From: Linanthus parryae
Lineage: Eukaryota; Streptophyta; Magnoliopsida; Ericales; Polemoniaceae
Assembly: GCA_023055425.1 (NCBI GenBank)
Contig: JALGPY010000004.1
Span: forward strand, 19,119,718-19,183,717
DNA length: 64,000 bases
Direction: 5' to 3'
In this document: positions 1 through 11,721 of the stretch, one piece after another
Numbering within the stretch: position 1 is the stretch's first letter
Layout of the letters: every line of letters begins with the position of its first letter
The notes under the pieces: model-generated
What the model was told of the DNA's origin: nothing
The model's input: only the letters and a program-made list of their open reading frames with translations
The model's database searches: none
Translations under genes and position numbers: made by a program

Positions 1-836
1 GGAGGAACTCGCACACCTAGGACGCGCGGCTATGGTGGAGGCACATGGAGATGAGCTTGTCACTTCAGAGAAAATATATACTATCATTGGCTTGATAATA
101 TCTTAGTCTTAGGGGCCATATCCATGCCACATTTTTTTTTGTGGATGTTTATTATTTATGTCTTCTTATTTATTTTGTGTATGGATGATACAAGCAAAAA
201 TTAACAAGAAAATAATAACAAGTGTGATATTTTATTGTGGATTGCCCAATCCAAATTAGTAGATCAAGTTGATGAGATCAACCAAACAATTAGATCATTA
301 CGATAAATCCCTCAATGGAAATATTGCGTTTTGCCTTCTCTTACCTAAACACCCTTCATCATCAAGGTCCATTAAATTCGGGCTTGCCAAAGTAAGGCGA
401 CTTTAATTCACCTTGGTGTGTTGCGGCGACACAAGCAAGTAATGTGTGGTTGTTGAAGAAAGAGGTTGGACGCAACTAGGCAAAGTCAATTGGATTGATG
501 AGCCTAGAGGCATGACAATTAAGTGTTATCTATGGATTAGATAATTAATAAAGGGTTATTCACCTAATTGGTCCAAGAGTTTCATGGGATGCAATTGGAA
601 GGGTTCTTACCTACATAACCAATTCTTGGGTGACTTTCCAAAGAAAGCTCAAGAAGAGGTGAAATATGGATCTTAGATTCACTAGAAAGTATGTATGTTA
701 TTTTCCGCATTAATGGTGAGGGCTATTAATCCGAGAAAAATAGTGGGATCTATATTTGATGATCTAGCCATTGTTGAATATAGTTAAAGTGTTCAAAATA
801 CTAAAATTGCATAATTTCTCGTTTTGTAGAATTCCA
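1..836 (+). other. 5' untranslated leader of Copia O (partial)
   Basis: Non-coding sequence ahead of the gag start. It aligns by eye with the distal half of the leaders of B (from about 20290) and C: the stretch around 'attggcttg..atcttagtctt', the 'gccttctc' block and the final 'agtgggatctatattt' block recur in order. No gene is present. It fixes the window start as internal to O rather than at a boundary. Confidence 0.8.
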
Positions 837-3800
837 ATGGCAAACAATCAACGTGTGTCGACTTCCTCCCTACGATCTGTCATTGAGAAGGACAATCTTT
901 CTGGAACAAATTTTCTTGATTGGTACATAAACTTAAGAATCGTTCTTAAGCAAGAAAAGAAATTGTATGTCTTAGACAATCATGTTCCAGCACCACCCAA
1001 GGATGACACTGTTCTAGCTAGCATGAGAGCACATCAGAAACATGTGGATGATTCTAATGATGTGACTTGTATCATGATTTGCACCATGACCTCTGAGCTT
1101 CATAAGAAACACGAGAACATGGAAGCCTACGATATGATCAAACACTTGAAACAGTTGTTTCAAGAACAGGCAAGGCATGAGCGGTATGAGGTGTCCAAAA
1201 CACTGTTCAAGAGCAACCTTGCAGAAGGGAACCCATTCGGGCCTCATGTACTCCGTATGATCGGATAGATAGAGAATCTCGAGAGGTTAGGCTTCCCATT
1301 CGGCCAAGAGTTGGCAACAGATCTCATCTTTCAATCGTTGCCTGATAGTTATAACCAATTCATCATGAATTATAACATGAATGAGATCAACAAAGCTTTT
1401 CCAGACTTGTTGAACATGCTAAGGACAACTGAACAGAGCATCAATAAAGGCAAAGGCAAGGCCATACTGATGGTCAATAAGAAGAGGGGCAAGGTAGTTG
1501 CATCTACTTCCAAAGAAAAGGGCAAGAAAGTTGCCAAGTCCAAGGGAGCCTTAAAGCCTAGTGGAGGCGTGGCTAAGGGTGATTGTCCCTAGTTTAGCTA
1601 GCCGGGTCACTGGAGGAGGAAATGCCCCAAGTATCTGGAGGATAAAAGGCTTGGAATAGTGATTCCACCACCACTAGGTATTTTTGTTATAGATGTCAAT
1701 CTTTCTATTTCTTCATCTTGGGTATTGGATACTGGATGTGGATCTCACATTTGTCGAAATGTGCAGGATTTTAAAAGAAGTAGAAGATTGGCTAAAGGGG
1801 AGATAGACTTGCGCGTTGGGAATGGAGCAAGAATTGCTTCATAGGCCGTGGGCTATCTTTTCCTTCTGGACTTATTTAAGAATTAGATAATTGCTATTAT
1901 GTGCCTGCTATGAGCAGAAACATTATTTCTATTTCTTGTTTGGACGAAAAATGTTTTTCTATTTTAATAAAGGACAAGTGTTGCCCCATTTATTTAGATA
2001 ATATGCACTATTGTAGTGCGCATTTGTCTAGTGGATTGTATATCATTGATCTAAAAAAATTCGTCTATAACATAAATACCAAGAGGATTAAAACTAGTTA
2101 TTTAAATCCTACTTATCTATGGAACTGTTTTTTAGGCCATATAAATGAGAAACGCATATCTAGACTCCATAAGGATGGATTCCTAGACTCATTTGATTTT
2201 GAATCATATGAGACATGTCAAACTTGTTTATTGAGAAAAAGACAAAGTCCCCTTTCAATAAGAAATGTGAAAGGACTAGTGAGTTACTGGCACTCATACA
2301 TACTGATGTATGTGAGTCGTTTCCCACTCCTGCCATGGGCGGTTACACCTACTTCACACATTTACTGATGACTTCAGTAGATATGGATTTGTGTACCTTA
2401 TGAAGGCCAAATCCGAGTCCTCTTAATAATTCAAAGAGTTCAAGAATGAAGTAGAGAAGCAACTTGGAAAAAGTATTAAGGCTCTACGATCGGACCGTGG
2501 AGGAGAATACTTGAGTCAAGAGTTTGATGAGTATCTTAGAGATTGTGGGATAGTGTCCCAACTCACTCCACCCGGAACGCCACAATGGAATGGCGTGTGG
2601 GAGAGTAGGAATCTAACCCTATTGGATATGGTTCGATCTATGATGTGTCAAACAGATCTTCCAATATCGTTTTGTGGACATGCTCTATTGACTGCAGCTT
2701 TCACCATTAAGCGTGTTCCATCCAAATCGGTCATATGAAGACACCATATGAGATATGGACTGGGAAGCGTCCCATAGTGTCATTTATAAAGATTTTGGGT
2801 TACGATGTCTAGGTAAAGCGTTTATAAACAGAAAAACTCGGACCCAAAGTGGATAAGTGTAAATTTGTGGGATATCCTAAGGAAATGAAAAGGATATTAT
2901 TTCTACATTCCAACCGAGAACAAAGTGTTTGTAGCTCGGACCGACGTGTTTCTAGAAAGAGAATTCTTCTCTAAAGAATCAAGTGGGAGGACTGTAGAGC
3001 TTGAAGAAATTCAAGAATACAAAAAACACTGATCCAATGATGGAGCATGAGCAGGAACCACAAAATGTTGTGGAAGAACCTGTTCAGGTAACACAGGAAC
3101 TCTGTAGGTCGAGTACGGTGCGTCATGAGCCGGAGAGGTATGGACTTCTCGTGACTGAGCCCGATGACGTACCACTCATGGATGATGAGCCTACTAACTA
3201 CGGGGAGCCATGAAAGGTCCAGACTCTAATAAGTGGCTTGAAGCCATGAGATCCGAAATGGAATCCATGTACACCAACAAAGTATGGACTTTGGTGGAAC
3301 CACCTGAAGAGGCTCGTCCCATAGGGTGCAAGTGGGTCTTCGAGGAGAAGACCAACATGGATGGCAAGATAGTTGCCTACAAGGGGCGATTGGTGGCAAA
3401 ATGGTATAGATAGATTCATGGTATTGAATATGATGAAACCTTTTCACCAGTCGCTATGACCAAATCCATTCGAATCCTACTTGCTATTGCAACTTACTAT
3501 GACTATGAGATTTGGCATATGGATGTCAAAACAGCGTTACTGTATGGAAAAATTCTTGAGGATGTGTACATGACACAACCGGAGGGTTTTGAGGATCCAG
3601 AGCATGCCAATAAAGTATGTAAGCTACAACGATCCATTTATGGTTTGAAGAAAGCTTCTAGGAGTTGGAATCGACGTTTTGATGACGCTCTCAAAGAGTT
3701 TGGCTTCATCAAGAATGAAGATGAGCCATGTGTTTACAAGAAGGTTAGCGGGAGCGCTGTTGTTCTAGTCTTGTAAGTGGATGACATACTACCCATTGGA

Positions 3801-3940
3801 AACGACATTCATACCTTGCAATCTTTTAAAGGTTGGTTAGGGAATTATTTCGCAATGAAGTACTTAGGCGATGCAACTTACATACTTGGTATCAAGATCT
3901 ATAGAGATAGATATAGAAAGATGCTCGGCCTAAGCCAAAG

Positions 3941-3962
3941 TATATATATATATATATATATA
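3941..3962 (+). repeat. (TA)11 microsatellite inside old RT coding sequence
   Basis: A run of 22 alternating TA bases replaces the codons that read STYID in elements A, B and C (for example around 24238-24252, which contains 'acatatatt'). The short TATAT seed in the parent sequence has expanded and shifted the frame. Confidence 0.9.
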
Positions 3963-4634
3963 CAAGGTGTTGAAACGGTTCAACATGCAAGATTCCAAGA
4001 AGGGATTTTTCCCATGTCGCATGGAGTCACCCTCTAAAAGGTTGACTGTTCGTCCAATGATATTGAGAATGACCGCATGAGTAGGATTCCCTATGCATCG
4101 GCCATAGGATCCATCATGTACACCATGTTGTGTACTAGACCAGATGTGTCATAGGCGTTGATTATGGCAAGCATACATCAGTTTAATCCGGGTGAGAGTC
4201 ACTGGATTGCTGTCAAGAACATCCTAAAGTACTTCAGAAGAACTAAGGACGCGTTCTTAATATTTTGAGGTGAGGAAGAACTCAGTGTAATCGGTTACAT
4301 TGATGCGAGCTTCCAAACCGACAAGGATGACTACAGATCACAGTCGGGGTACGTGTTTGCCTGAATCGAGGAGTTGTGAGCTCGAAGAGTTCCAAGCAAG
4401 AGACAGTTGCTGAAGTTGAGTACATTGCTACTACAGGCGGAGCAATTGAGGCTATTTGGATAAAGAAGTTTATCACTGAGTTTGGTGTGGTTCCTTGAAT
4501 TGTGGATCCCATAACATTTGAGTGTGCCCACTCTAGGGTGATCTCACAAGCCAAGGAGCCTAGATCACACCAGAAATCAAAGAATGTACCTATTAGATTC
4601 CATCTCATCCGTGAAATGATCAATAGAGGAGATG

Positions 4635-4639
4635 TGAAG
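4635..4639. repeat. Target site duplication TGAAG, left of element A
   Basis: TGAAG directly precedes the LTR terminus at 4640 and is repeated at 13154-13158 directly after the other LTR. Five bases is the usual Copia integrase stagger. Confidence 0.97.
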
Positions 4640-6071
4640 TGTAGGGTTTTGATTCATGGATCGCGCAAACGGAAGCATAATTAAACAAACAACCATGCAA
4701 AACCCTCCAAGGATCACAAGTCTAGATGCATAACGATAGTGAAGGTAAGAAATCATAAACACACCTTTGGGTTCTCCTTGATGACTTCAAACGCGAATAG
4801 TGTCACGTTCTCTATAGTTGATCCACGCCTAGAGTTGTTCCTAGATCTCCAATCTCCTTGGTGCTAGCCCGGATTTGAAAGGAGGGTGAAGGAATCACGC
4901 AAAACGAGACACCAAAAGGGGGTTCGGCCCTTTGTGGCGTCGGGGACAAGGGGGCGGCGGCAATAGGGGGCGGCGTCCCTCTTTGCTTGCTCTCTCTCTC
5001 CTTTGTTCTCTCCTACTCTTGTTATGTTCTCTCTAGAGCATAAGTGTGTGTAGGGAAGGAAGGAGGAGGGTCCTTTATATAGTCCAACAACTCCTTGTTA
5101 ACTACCTAAAGGACTTATTCTAGTCCTACTAGAATTCAATTTAGTCCCTTCCTTGCAAATTAGTCCCTACTAAGTTTGCAAGGGTTTGCAAAGTGATCCT
5201 TCTAATTAATTAATCCAATTAATTAATTCCACAATCTAGTACAACTCTATATAGCGTGTGACCCCATAGGTTCTATCTAGTTGGTAGCAACTCTTTGCTA
5301 ATATGGAGCGGTTTCTAGCAAAACATCCATTCTAGCCAACTAATAGAATAGTCATCTAGACAACCTTGTACAAGTAATTGTCTCATCCCTTTGCCTCCAT
5401 ATCCGGATTGGACACGAGACATACAAGTCACACTCGTATATCCAATCCCTAGTTTCTCGATCCATGGAGTAGCCTTATTCATGCAAATAACATCAATATC
5501 TCATATATTGATTTATTTGAGTCTGGCCAGACATTCTATAAGCACTACCCTCGAGTGGCCTTGGATATTTGCTCCCGTTATGTGGGAGGGGCAAATCCTC
5601 TCTACGTCCACTACGATCTCTAAGCTTGCTTCTCATCGTATCCAGTACACGCCTTTATAACTACCCAGTTACGGTGTAGCGTTTAACGCTACCAAGATCA
5701 CAATGATCCACAACTAGAATATCTAGTGACTTCAAGTCTAAGGATGACAATACCATTGTACCCGAGAAGCACTTGTGACTCAACATAACGTGTATGTAGC
5801 CTTCTCGGTAATGGGTCAATCCAGTGCAACATTCCGTAATGCACACCTATGTGTTGGATCGTGATATCTCCATATCAATCCAACCCCATACTAGTCTATA
5901 GATGATTGTCCCATTCAATCATTATACTTGACTAGGGATATTTAAGATAAACAACACGATTGTAAATCTAAGGACTTCATTATATTAAATATCCAATAAA
6001 TAATAAATGAATTTCTAGCCAATTACAAATTCATACTAAACTAGATTGCCTCTAGGGCATCTATTCCAACA
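4640..6071 (-). repeat. 3' LTR of element A
   Basis: Read on the - strand it begins TGTTGGAATAGATGCCC and ends AATCAAAACCCTACA, with canonical TG...CA ends. A TATA box lies at 5081-5092 (CTATATAAAGGA on the - strand), about 980 bp into the LTR. A 17-base perfect inverted repeat (GTAGCGTTAAACGCTAC read on the - strand) lies near 5675-5691. Short open frames here (5391-5660, 5661-5846) recur in every LTR of this family and are not genes. Confidence 0.97.
5081..5092 (-). promoter_or_regulatory. TATA box in element A 3' LTR
   Basis: CTATATAAAGGA on the - strand, the same motif and relative position in all A/B/C LTRs. It divides the LTR into U3 of about 1 kb and R-U5 of about 0.43 kb. It points out of A into the flanking O sequence towards position 1. 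Confidence 0.75.
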
Positions 6072-6082
6072 GTCTCCCACTT
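6072..6082 (-). promoter_or_regulatory. Polypurine tract of element A
   Basis: AAGTGGGAGAC on the - strand directly abuts the 3' LTR terminus. It is the expected plus-strand DNA primer site. The same tract is found in C (37492-37502) and is deleted from B. Confidence 0.85.
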
Positions 6083-6085
6083 GCA

Positions 6086-9000
6086 CTAGAGCCAATCTGG
6101 CGCATCTCGTATGCCCATACTCCTAGTGTGCCCTTCATGCTTCCACTGCGTGAGAGGCTTTGTAAGCGGGTCTGACAGATTATCATCTGTAGGAATCTTG
6201 CATATCCGAACGTCTCCTCTATCGATAATATCTCGAATCAGATGAAACTTCCTGAGCACGTGCTTGGACTTTTGGTGCGATCTTGGTTCCTTTGATTGCG
6301 CGATCGCCCCAGTGTTGTCACAGAACAACTCCACTGGATCCGCAATGCTAGGGACCACACCAAGTTCAGAAACAAACTTTCTGATCCAAACAGCCTCCTT
6401 TGCTGCGCCATTTGCAGCAATGTACTCAGCCTCTGTTGTAGAATCAGCTACCGTCTCTTGCTTGGAACTCTTCCAGCTCACCGCTGCTCCATTCAGGCAA
6501 AACACATATCCCGACTGTGATCTAAAGTCATCTCTATCGGTTTGGAAGCTTGCATCAGTGTAACCCCTTACACGCAACTCTTCCTCACCGCCAAACATCA
6601 AGAAGGCATCCTTAGTTCTTCTCAAGTACTTTAGGATGTTCTTGACAGCAATCCAGTGACTCTCACCTGGATTGGATTGGTATCTGCTTGTCATACTCAA
6701 GGCATATGACACATCTGGTCTAGTACATAACATGGCGTACATGATGGATCCTATGGCCGAGGCATAGGGAATCCTACTCATGCGTTCCTTCTCAATCTCA
6801 TTGGAAGGACAACCACTCTTCGAAAGAGTGATTCCATGTGACATGGGCAAGAATCCCTTCTTGGAATCTTGCATGTTGAACCGATTCAACACCTTGTCAA
6901 TATATGTACTTTGACTTAGGCCTAGCAACCTCTTAGATCTATCTCTATAGATCTTTATACCGAGTATATAGGCTGCTTCCCCTAAATCCTTCATTGAGAA
7001 ACACTTTCCTAGCCAATCTTTCACAGATTGCAGCATGGGAATGTCGTTTCCAATGAGTAGTATGTCATCCACATACAAGACCAGAAAAGCTACAGAGCTC
7101 CCACTAACCTTCTTGTAGACACAAGACTCATCTTCGTTTCTGATGAAGCCAAACTCTTTGACCACTTCATCAAAACGTCGATTCCAACTCCTAGAAGCTT
7201 GCTTCAATCCATAAATGGATCGTTGCAACTTACAGACTTTGTTGGCTTGCTTTGGATCCTCAAAACCCTCCGGCTGTATCATATACACGTCCTCGAGGAG
7301 ATTCCCATAAAGGAATGCTGTTTTGACATCCATCTGCCAAATCTCATAGTCGTAGTATGCTGCAATTGCAAGTAGGATTCGGATGGATTTGGTCATAGCG
7401 ACTGGTGAAAAGGTTTCATCATAGTCAATACCATGAATCTGTCTGAATCCTTTAGCCACCAATCGGCCCTTATAGGTAATCACATTACCATCCATGTCGA
7501 TCTTCTTCTTGAAGACCCACTTGCACCCTATGGGCCGCGCCCCATCAGGTGGTTCCACCAAAGTCCATACTTTGTTGGTATACATGGATTCCATCTCGGA
7601 TCTCATGGCCTCAAGCCACTTCTGTGAGTCTGGGCCATTCATGGCCTCCTCATAGGTAGTAGGCTCATCATCTATGAGCATCGTGTCACCGGAATCAGTT
7701 ACGAGAAGTCCGTACCTCTCGGGTTCCTGGCGCACTCTACTAGATCTACGAAGCTCTTGTGTTACCTGAACAGGTGGATCCACAACTGCTTGTGATTCCT
7801 GTTCTTGTTCCATAATCGGTTCTGTGATTTGTGGTTCTTGAACTTCTTCAAGTTCTACATTCCTCCCACTTGCTTCTTTAGAGACAAACTCTCTTTCTAG
7901 AAACACGCCGGTCCGAGCAACAAACACTTTTTTCTCGGTTGGATTGTAGAAGTAGTATCCCTTAGTTTCCTTAGGGTACCCCACAAATTTACACTTATCC
8001 GATTTAGGCCCTAGCTTGTCTGATTGTAAACGTTTTACATAGACATCGCAGCCCCAAATCCTCATGAACGACAGTGTGGGACGCCTCCCACTCCACATCT
8101 CATATGGTGTCTTCATGACTGATTTAGATGGAACACGGTTAATGGTGAAAGCTGCACTTAATAGAGCGTACCCCCAAAATGATAATGGAAGATCAGTTTG
8201 ACACATCATAGACCGAACCATATCCAATAGGGTTCGGTTCCTCCTCTCGGACACGCCATTCCATTGTGGCGTTCCGGGTGGAGTGAGTTGGGACACGATC
8301 CCACACTCTCTAAGATAGTCGTCAAACTCTTGGCTTAAGTATTCTCCTCCACAATCCGATCGTAGAGCCTTGATACTTTTGCCAAGTTGCTTCTCTACTT
8401 CATTCTTGAATTCTTTGAACACTTCAAAGGATTCGGATTTTGCCCTCATAAGGTACACAAATCCATATCTACTGTAATCATCAGTAAACGTAATGAAGTA
8501 GACATAACCACCCCTGGCAGGCGTGGCAAATGGCCCACACACATCGGTATGTATGAGCGCCAATTGCTCACTAGTCCTCTCTCCTTTCTTATTGAAAGGG
8601 GACTTTGTCATTTTTCCCAATAAACAAGCCTCACATGTCTCATACGATTCAAAATCAAATGAGTCTAGCAATCCATCCTTATGGAGTCTAGATACACGTT
8701 TCTCATTTATGTGGCCTAAACGACAGTGCCATAAATAAGCAGGATTTAAATCATTTATTTTAATCCGCTTGGTATTAATGTTGTAGACAGGATTACTTAG
8801 ATCAAGGACATAAAGTCCATTAAATAATTGCGCACTGAAATAGTGAATATTATTCAAATAAAAGGAACAACAATTGTTCTTTATTGAAATAATAAAACCT
8901 TCCTTGTCCAAACAAGAAATAGAAATAATGTTTCTGCTCATAGCAGGCACAAAATAGCAATTATTTAATTCTAAAACTAATCCTGAAGGCAGAGATAGCT

Positions 9001-10036
9001 CGCAAACGCCTATGGCCAACGCAGCAACCTTTGCTCCATTCCCAACGCGCAGATCTACCTCCCCTTTAGCCAATCTTTTACTTCTCTTTAGATCCTGCAT
9101 ATTTCGACAAATATGAGATCCACATCCAGTATCTAATACCCATGATGTAGAGACAGTTAAATTGACATCTACAACAAAAATACCTGGTGGTGGTGGAATC
9201 ACTATTCCAAGCCTCTTGTCCTCCAGATATTTTGGGCAGTTCCTCCTCCAGTGTCCAGGTTGACTACAGTAGTGACATTCACCCTTAGTCACGACCTTGG
9301 CAATGGCACCAACAGGCTTAAGGGCTTGTTCCTTGGACTTAGCAACTGACTTGCCTTTGCCCTTGGAGGAAGAGGCAAACTTTTTACCCTTTCCTTTATG
9401 TACCATCATAATGGCCTTGCCCTTACCCTTGTTGATGCTCTGTTCAGCCGTCCTCAACATGTTGAGCAAATCTGGCAGTGGTTTAACGATCTCGTTCATG
9501 TTATAGTTCATAATGAACTGTCCATAACTCTCGGGCAACGATTGCAACACGAGATCGGTTGCCAACTCTTGGCCGACTGGGAACCCCAGCCGGGCGAGAT
9601 TCTCCAAGTACCCGATCATTCGGAGTACGTGGGGTCCCACCGGGTTCCCTTCTGCCAGATGACATTTGAACAGTGCCTTTGAGACCTCATACCTCTCTAC
9701 CCTCGCCTGCTCTTGGAAGAGCTGCTTTAGATGTTCGATCATATCGACAGCATTCATGTTCTCATGTTGCTTCTGAAGCTCAGAGGTCATGCTTCAAAGC
9801 ATTAGGCAGGCCGCATCATTAGCGTCATCAACACGCTTTTGATACGCCTTTAAGGCAGCAGGTGTCTGATTCTCTGGACCTTCTGGAACTTGCTCCTCTA
9901 TTGCGTACAGCTTCTTTTCTTGCTTGAGAACAATTCTCAAGTTTCTGTACCAATCGAGAAAGTTGGTTCCTGAGAGCTTGTCCTTCTCAAGGACAGATCG
10001 TAGGGAATGTTGTGAACTCGATGAGTTGTTTGCCAT
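6086..10036 (-). pseudogene. Copia element A gag-pol polyprotein, one in-frame TGA
   Basis: One frame of 1316 codons from ATG at 10036 (MANNSSSSQ) to a stop at 6086. It is interrupted only by TGA at codon 81 (9794-9796), where B and C read TGC. An open frame of 1234 residues follows from codon 83. Domains in full-frame numbering: Gag 1-250; CCHC knuckle C-x2-C-x4-H-x4-C at 254-267; aspartic protease DTG at 302; GAG-pre-integrase HHCC (H437, H442, C468, C471); integrase D497, D561, E597; RT with YVDD at 988-991; RNase H with YTDAS (D1161), E1202 and D1240. The length is typical of plant Copia. The residue after the second integrase Asp is Cys (RSDCGGEY) where B and C have Arg. Without the TGA it would look functional. 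Whether the TGA inactivates it, is read through, or marks a non-autonomous copy cannot be told from sequence. Confidence 0.95.
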
Positions 10037-11708
10037 TTGGAATTCTACAAAAGGAAAATACGCAAGTTTTAGTATTTGTGAATTTTTGACTATATTTAAT
10101 AATGGCTAGTTTATTAAATATAGCTCCCACTATTTTACTACGGATTAATAACCCTCAAGATATTAATGCGGAAAATATCTTTATATTTTCTAGTGGGCCA
10201 AGATCCATCTTTTTCATCTCCTTATGAGCTTGCTTTGGCAAGTCACCCATAATTCGATTACTTCTTAGGTAGGAACAATTCCAATTGCATCCCATATGCA
10301 ACTCTTGGTTCAATCGGGCAAATAACTCCTTATTTATCCATCCATATGGATAATCCCAATTGATTGCCTCTAGATTTCTTAATCAAATTAATAGCCTAGT
10401 TGTGTTCAACCTCTTATCTAAACAATTGCACATTGTTACGTGCCATCGCATTCCATCATTATGAACCAAGTGGCCATGCTTTGGCACGCACGAACTCGAT
10501 ATATAATGATGATAATGAGTGTTTAAATAACGAGAAGGCAAGAACACAATATTTTAAAATTTGAGGGATTTTTCAATTTTTAATTATTTTGTTGATCAAT
10601 ATCAACTAATCTATCTATTTGAGTTTGGGCACAACTCCAAATAATAGATCCGGGTTGTCTAATTATCTTATTATCCTAATTGCATGCATCATCCATACAC
10701 CAACCACACAAATAATAAGACAATAAATAAACAACCACAAAACAGAAATTAAACGTGATGTGGATATGGCCTTTTTCTAGACTAAGATAATTCCAAGCCA
10801 ATGGAATTATCTATGAACCCTAAGCAAACACACATCTCCATGCGTCTTGTTCTTTTGGTCCATCCTTCATAGTCATGTGGTGTGCTCCATGCTCCATGCT
10901 CCATCTTTTGTGGCTCCTTTTGGCTTTGGGCTTCTTTTCTCCAATCTTGGCTAACAATCTACTTTATCTAGCACTAGCTAATATCTATACTAAATAAAAT
11001 AAATCTCACAAGTTGAGAAAAAAATGGCACGCAGGCCATAAAACCCTAATTAATTATTACAATTAATTGATCGGCTCGCAGGCCGTAAAACCAAACCACA
11101 AAATTAAACATCCACATCAAACCACATCCTAAGGCCATATCCAATCACCATGCGATTTTGCACATAAACAGTTAAAATCCAATTTTAACGCGCTTGGTCA
11201 ATTTTAATTGATTTTAGGATTTCTAGGGTTAAAACGGTCCATGGGCCCAACAATCCAATTGCCTGGGCCCAAATAAGTGAACCATAAAGCCCTAGGGCCG
11301 GCCCGGCCCAAAACCCGCAAGCTAGGCCCGCGGGTTAGGGCCGCCCGGCCCCATAGGGCGCCAAGCTTGGGCGGCAAGCAAGGGGGCGGTCCCCTAGGGG
11401 CCGAGCCTTCCTTGTGGAGGTTGTTTCCAAAACAACCTCCTTGCTTGGAGCCCAAGTTTGGTTGTTTCCTTGTTGTGGGAGAACTCCTTCTTCCCCAAGG
11501 ATGCCCAAACCCTAGATCTAAGATCCTAAAATTTCTCAAACTCACCAATTCATGCATCCAATGCAATAATTGGGTCTTGTTATGATTAATTCTTTGACAA
11601 ATTGCATCCAATGCTTGATTTGTCTTGTTTTACGCGATAAACAACAAATTAAGGTGTAAAACAACAAGAATGTAACACATAAACTACGTTTATGCTCTAT
11701 GACCTGTG
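10037..11708 (-). other. 5' untranslated leader of element A
   Basis: About 1.67 kb between the PBS and the gag ATG. It has no convincing ORF; short frames such as 11204-11611 also recur in B and C and lie in a GC-rich block (about 11280-11460) with overlapping GGCC palindromes. The same leader is present in B (19449-21111) and C (31903-33567). It presumably holds dimerisation and packaging signals, which is inference. Confidence 0.8.
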
Positions 11709-11720
11709 GCTCTGATACCA
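11709..11720 (-). promoter_or_regulatory. Primer binding site of element A (tRNA-iMet)
   Basis: TGGTATCAGAGC on the - strand, one base downstream of the 5' LTR end. It is complementary to the 3' end of plant initiator methionine tRNA, the standard primer for Copia reverse transcription. Confidence 0.92.
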
Positions 11721-11721
11721 C

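Larger units (their letters stand above)
837..4639 (+). pseudogene. Copia O gag-pol polyprotein, decayed (5' and central part)
   Basis: The start is the ATG at 837, matching MANN... of the intact relatives; the in-frame ATG at 771 lies in the leader. Gag (LSGTNFLDW) is followed by a TAG at 1266. The CCHC knuckle is destroyed by stops near 1590. The protease motif DTGCGSHIC survives near 1730. Integrase remnants include IHTDVC and LRSDRGGEY, but the catalytic-Glu segment reads WESRN instead of SERRN. In RT the Tyr codon of YVDD is a TAA (3774-3776), leaving VDD. RNase H is frameshifted after GYIDASFQTD. At least eight separate open segments are needed to cover what is one frame in relatives. 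Coding identity is lost at 4640 where element A begins and resumes at 13154. The order gag-PR-INT-RT-RH is diagnostic of Copia. Confidence 0.92.

Noticed and set aside
11204..11611. 135-codon frame in the A leader
   Set aside because: GC-rich palindromic leader sequence; related frames in B and C differ in reading and length.
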